Of a stretch of DNA of 64,000 nucleotides, positions 61,500-64,000 are shown one piece after another. The stretch covers positions 1 through 64,000 of the forward strand of contig DAOUKR010000007.1 in the NCBI GenBank assembly GCA_034421095.1, written 5' to 3'. Positions within the stretch are counted from its first letter, which is position 1; each line of letters begins with the position of its first letter. Both the position numbers and the translations under genes were made by a program. Origin of the DNA: JAGWBG01 sp034421095. Lineage in GTDB: Bacteria > Chloroflexota > Dehalococcoidia > Lucifugimonadales > JAGWBF01. The notes under the pieces are model-generated. The model ran no database searches. It saw only the letters and a program-made list of their open reading frames with translations, and was not told the DNA's origin.

Positions 61500-61604
61500 G
61501 TTCAGCTTCCTTTCCCTTGGGCTTGTGCCCGCATTGAGGCAACGTTAACTTCAATCACCAGGGAAAATCAAGGTTCGGCGGAGACGTTATAGGAGAAAAT
61601 GGAA

Positions 61605-61646
61605 CGGGCCACCCTTGCCGTCAGGTGTTAACGGCGAGGAGGCCCG
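61605..61646 (-). terminator. Intrinsic-type terminator after dapA
   Basis: On the minus strand CGGGCC...CGCCGT pairs with ACGGC...GGCCCG in a long imperfect stem, followed by TTCCATTTTC. It sits 22 bp beyond the dapA stop and should end the dapB-asd-dapA transcript. Confidence 0.65.
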
Positions 61647-61667
61647 GAAAAGGAAACCCTATTGAGC

Positions 61668-62564
61668 CTACCGGGATGCGGGGATGTCCACCTGGTAGTG
61701 CTTCAGCACCTCATCTATCTGAGCGGCCGACTTGTCATCGGCAGGTACCAGGGGAAGTCGGGGGTTCCCCACGTTGAATCCCACCTTGTTGAGGGAGTAT
61801 TTGACCGGGATGGGGTTTGACACCACGAACAACACCTTGAACAGGGCGTGAAGCCGGCGGTGCTCGGCGGCGGCTTTCTCCACGTCTCCCTCGAGCAAGA
61901 GTCCCATCATCTGCTTGATTTGGTTCCCGACGAGGTGGGATGCCACACTGACTACCCCGTATCCACCCATAGACATGATGTAGAAGGTCTCATTATCGTT
62001 GCCGCTCCACACCAGAAAGTCGTCCCTTGCCCCGTCTATAATCCGGGCAATCTGGTCCATGTCGCTTCCTGCCTCTTTCACACCCACGATGTTGTCAATA
62101 TGGCTAAGCCTGATGGTGGTGTCGTGGGTCATGTTGAGACTGGTGCGGCTAGTGACGTTGTAAACGATGCAGGGCAGATGGACGCTCTGGGCGATGGCCT
62201 TGAAGTGTTGGTACAGCCCCTCCTGGGGAGGCTTGTTGTAGTAGGGAACCACCAGCAGCAGTCCGTCTGCACCAGCTCGCTCCGCCTCTTGACTCAGTTC
62301 GATGCTCTCGGCGGTGTTGTAGTTACCGGTGCCTGCAATGACGGTGCCTCTGTCGCCTATAGCATCTTTCACCTCGGCGAACAGGCGAAGCTTCTCTTCA
62401 GTGGTGAGGGTGGGCGATTCCCCCGTAGTGCCCGACACAATTAACCCGTCGCTGCCCGAATCCAGGAGGGCGTTGGCCAGGCGCTTGGCCTGCTCATAGT
62501 CCACTTGCCCCTGCTCATCGAATGGGGTCACCATTGCTGTTAGCAGCCTGCCTATCTCTGCCAT
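61668..62564 (-). CDS. dapA: 4-Hydroxy-tetrahydrodipicolinate synthase
   Basis: The protein is 298 residues from ATG 62564 (GAGGAGG upstream); a longer frame to 62606 lacks a ribosome-binding site. The (beta/alpha)8 enzyme has SGTTGESPTLT (about 43-53) and the Schiff-base lysine in IVGVKEAGSDM (near 163). It condenses pyruvate with aspartate semialdehyde, the first committed step to lysine and diaminopimelate. It is third in a dapB-asd-dapA operon. Confidence 0.96.
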   Translation of the reverse strand: MAEIGRLLTAMVTPFDEQGQVDYEQAKRLANALLDSGSDGLIVSGTTGESPTLTTEEKLRLFAEVKDAIGDRGTVIAGTGNYNTAESIELSQEAERAGADGLLLVVPYYNKPPQEGLYQHFKAIAQSVHLPCIVYNVTSRTSLNMTHDTTIRLSHIDNIVGVKEAGSDMDQIARIIDGARDDFLVWSGNDNETFYIMSMGGYGVVSVASHLVGNQIKQMMGLLLEGDVEKAAAEHRRLHALFKVLFVVSNPIPVKYSLNKVGFNVGNPRLPLVPADDKSAAQIDEVLKHYQVDIPASR

Positions 62565-62635
62565 ATCGGCCCTCCTCACTTTTTGGTATTGTATCACCGA
62601 CGACAAGTCCCGGCCAACCAGCCTGCAAACCTGGT

Positions 62636-63688
62636 TTAATCGGGCTGGGATACGCCTGCCACTCTTCCTGGGGTTAGGCAGTCTCTTCTAAGCACTTCCT
62701 CCACAATTTGGAGCGCGTTAAGGCCGGCCCCTTTTCGGAGGTTGTCCGACACCACCCACATGGCCAGCCCGTTGGGGTGGGACACGTCCTTTCTAATGCG
62801 TCCTACGTAGATGTCGTCGGTGCCTGCCACGTCCCAAGGCATGGGATAAATACTATCCTCGGGTGAATCCAGGACTTTCACACCGGGCATCTTGCCAAGG
62901 ACTTCCCGCGCATCTTCGACGGATACGGGTCGCTCAAATTCGATGTGCAAGGCCTCGCTGTGGGATATGTATACGGGTACGCGCACACAGGTAGCCGAGA
63001 CCAGAACGTTAGTGGAATGCAGTATCTTCTGTGTCTCCTGAAGCATCTTTTGTTCCTCCCTGGTATAGCCGTCCGGGAGAAAGCTGTCAATGCGCGGGAT
63101 GACGTTGAAGGCAATCTGATGGGGCAACGCCTGCGGTGGCTCTGATGGGGCTCCTTCCAGAAGCCCCCGGCTCTGCTCATTCAGCTCCAACATGGCGGCA
63201 CCGCCCGCCCCTGATACCGATTGGTACGTGTCGGCAATTATTCTGACTATTGGACTTAACTGCCGGAGGGGATGGGCCAGCATTACGATGGGCGTAGTAG
63301 AGCAGTTGGGTATGGAGATGATACCCTGGTGCGATTCCACGTCCTCGCCGTTCACCTCCGGCACCACCAGAGGAACGTCGTGCTGCATACGGAAATAGGA
63401 ACTATCGTCAATTACCAGTGCACCAGCGTTTACGGCGATGGGTGCAAGCTCACCGCTCAGTCGGGTATTGACGGAAATGAAGGCAACATCTATGCCCTTG
63501 AATGAGTTGGGCGTTGTTTCTTCTACCACCAACTCCTGGCCCATAACCTGAAGGCGTTTACCCGCAGACCGGGACGATGCCAACAACTTGATTTGCTTGG
63601 CCCTGAACTGGCGCTGCTCCAGGATTTTGATGAGTTCCCTGCCCACTGCCCCCGTAGCTCCCACCACGGCTATGCTGATTTCCCTCAT
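62636..63688 (-). CDS. asd: Aspartate-semialdehyde dehydrogenase
   Basis: The 350-residue enzyme has the NADP motif VVGATGAVGRELIKIL (about 8-23), the catalytic cysteine in ISIPNCSTTPIV (near 129) and the YQSVSGAGG loop (about 156). It reduces aspartyl phosphate to aspartate semialdehyde, the substrate of DapA encoded just downstream. AGGT lies upstream of the ATG. The 71-bp gap to dapA and the shared strand indicate one operon. Confidence 0.96.
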   Translation of the reverse strand: MREISIAVVGATGAVGRELIKILEQRQFRAKQIKLLASSRSAGKRLQVMGQELVVEETTPNSFKGIDVAFISVNTRLSGELAPIAVNAGALVIDDSSYFRMQHDVPLVVPEVNGEDVESHQGIISIPNCSTTPIVMLAHPLRQLSPIVRIIADTYQSVSGAGGAAMLELNEQSRGLLEGAPSEPPQALPHQIAFNVIPRIDSFLPDGYTREEQKMLQETQKILHSTNVLVSATCVRVPVYISHSEALHIEFERPVSVEDAREVLGKMPGVKVLDSPEDSIYPMPWDVAGTDDIYVGRIRKDVSHPNGLAMWVVSDNLRKGAGLNALQIVEEVLRRDCLTPGRVAGVSQPD

Positions 63689-63835
63689 TACAATATGTAC
63701 CTCTGAAGTATTGTGTATGAAGCCTTAGCCTTGCCAAGCCTTACTTGAAGAGGATGCCGGGGGATTACCGGTCGGTCTGCCTGATTTGTTCCCACTTGGA
63801 GTTTGGAAGGGGGTGGAAAAATGAGAGCGTACTCA

Positions 63836-64000
63836 CTACAGGCCCAGAATCTTATCCAAGCCTACCACAAGGCCCTTGAGGTTCACAACCTCTCGGATGG
63901 CACGCACAATCCCCGGCATATAGCAGTCACGGCCCAGCGTATCGTGGCGCAGGGTGACGGTCTGGCCCGCCGTGCCAAGTATGACCTCATGGTGGGCGCT
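63836..64000 (-). CDS. dapB: 4-Hydroxy-tetrahydrodipicolinate reductase, C-terminal part
   Basis: The window edge cuts the gene, and only the last 54 codons are present. The translation HHEVILGTAGQTVTLRHDTL, RDCYMPGIVRAI, and LKGLVVGLDKILGL before TAG (63838-63836) is the conserved end of DapB. DapB reduces the DapA product with NAD(P)H. It lies 147 bp upstream of asd and is the first visible gene of the lysine/diaminopimelate operon. Confidence 0.9.
   Translation of the reverse strand, partial: SAHHEVILGTAGQTVTLRHDTLGRDCYMPGIVRAIREVVNLKGLVVGLDKILGL

Overview
The window looks like a chromosomal piece of a Chloroflexota bacterium, most likely a Dehalococcoidia/SAR202-type lineage. This rests on gene content: CaiB/BaiF, MaoC, crotonase and hydantoinase genes beside secA, valS, purA, prs, rex and a dapB-asd-dapA operon, several predicted lipoproteins, and no outer-membrane genes. 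The taxon is inferred and was not tested against a tree.

Layout. (1) 0.4-6.3 kb: a tight minus-strand five-gene iron-type operon (imelysin, di-haem oxidoreductase, second imelysin, HTTM/gamma-carboxylase-like protein, six-helix protein), with a consensus promoter and a perfect Fur-like palindrome in its leader. (2) 6.7-17.6 kb: two convergent transcription units. The plus strand carries a COG2907 flavoprotein, a sterol C24-methyltransferase homologue that retains the sterol-specific C-terminal domain, and a GPP34-cytochrome P450 fusion. The minus strand carries an LprG-like lipoprotein, a P55-like MFS transporter, a Rieske oxygenase and an RND transporter. Together these read as an undescribed sterol or sterol-like lipid modification and transport locus. 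(3) 17.8-19.3 kb: a cobalamin riboswitch with a consensus promoter. It controls a decayed btuC whose frame runs into an extra cobO tail, followed by an intact cobO. (4) 19.4-20.8 kb: a two-gene DUF6978/DUF1828-type module with its own putative operator. (5) 21-28.4 kb: NhaA, an AcrB-type RND pump and an MMPL transporter. (6) 28.6-33.7 kb: tldD-tldE, a HEAT-repeat gene, a PPOX enzyme, a TAG-interrupted small membrane gene and a small SinR-family-like protein. (7) 33.7-51.4 kb: a catabolic block (MaoC, 6-oxocamphor-hydrolase-like crotonase, epimerase, SDR, HIBADH, zinc-type reductase, inositol monophosphatase, VOC, gamma-glutamyltransferase, deacetylase, enoyl-CoA hydratase, CaiB/BaiF, hydantoinase, cupin), interrupted by cca and rex. 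(8) 51.5-64 kb: housekeeping genes valS, secA, prs, purA, dapA, asd and a partial dapB.

Starts were re-chosen from Shine-Dalgarno spacing where the longest frame was implausible. TTG and GTG starts are common here. A MITE-like repeat occurs twice (45.35 and 59.23 kb). No tRNA, rRNA, CRISPR array, integrase or transposase was recognised.
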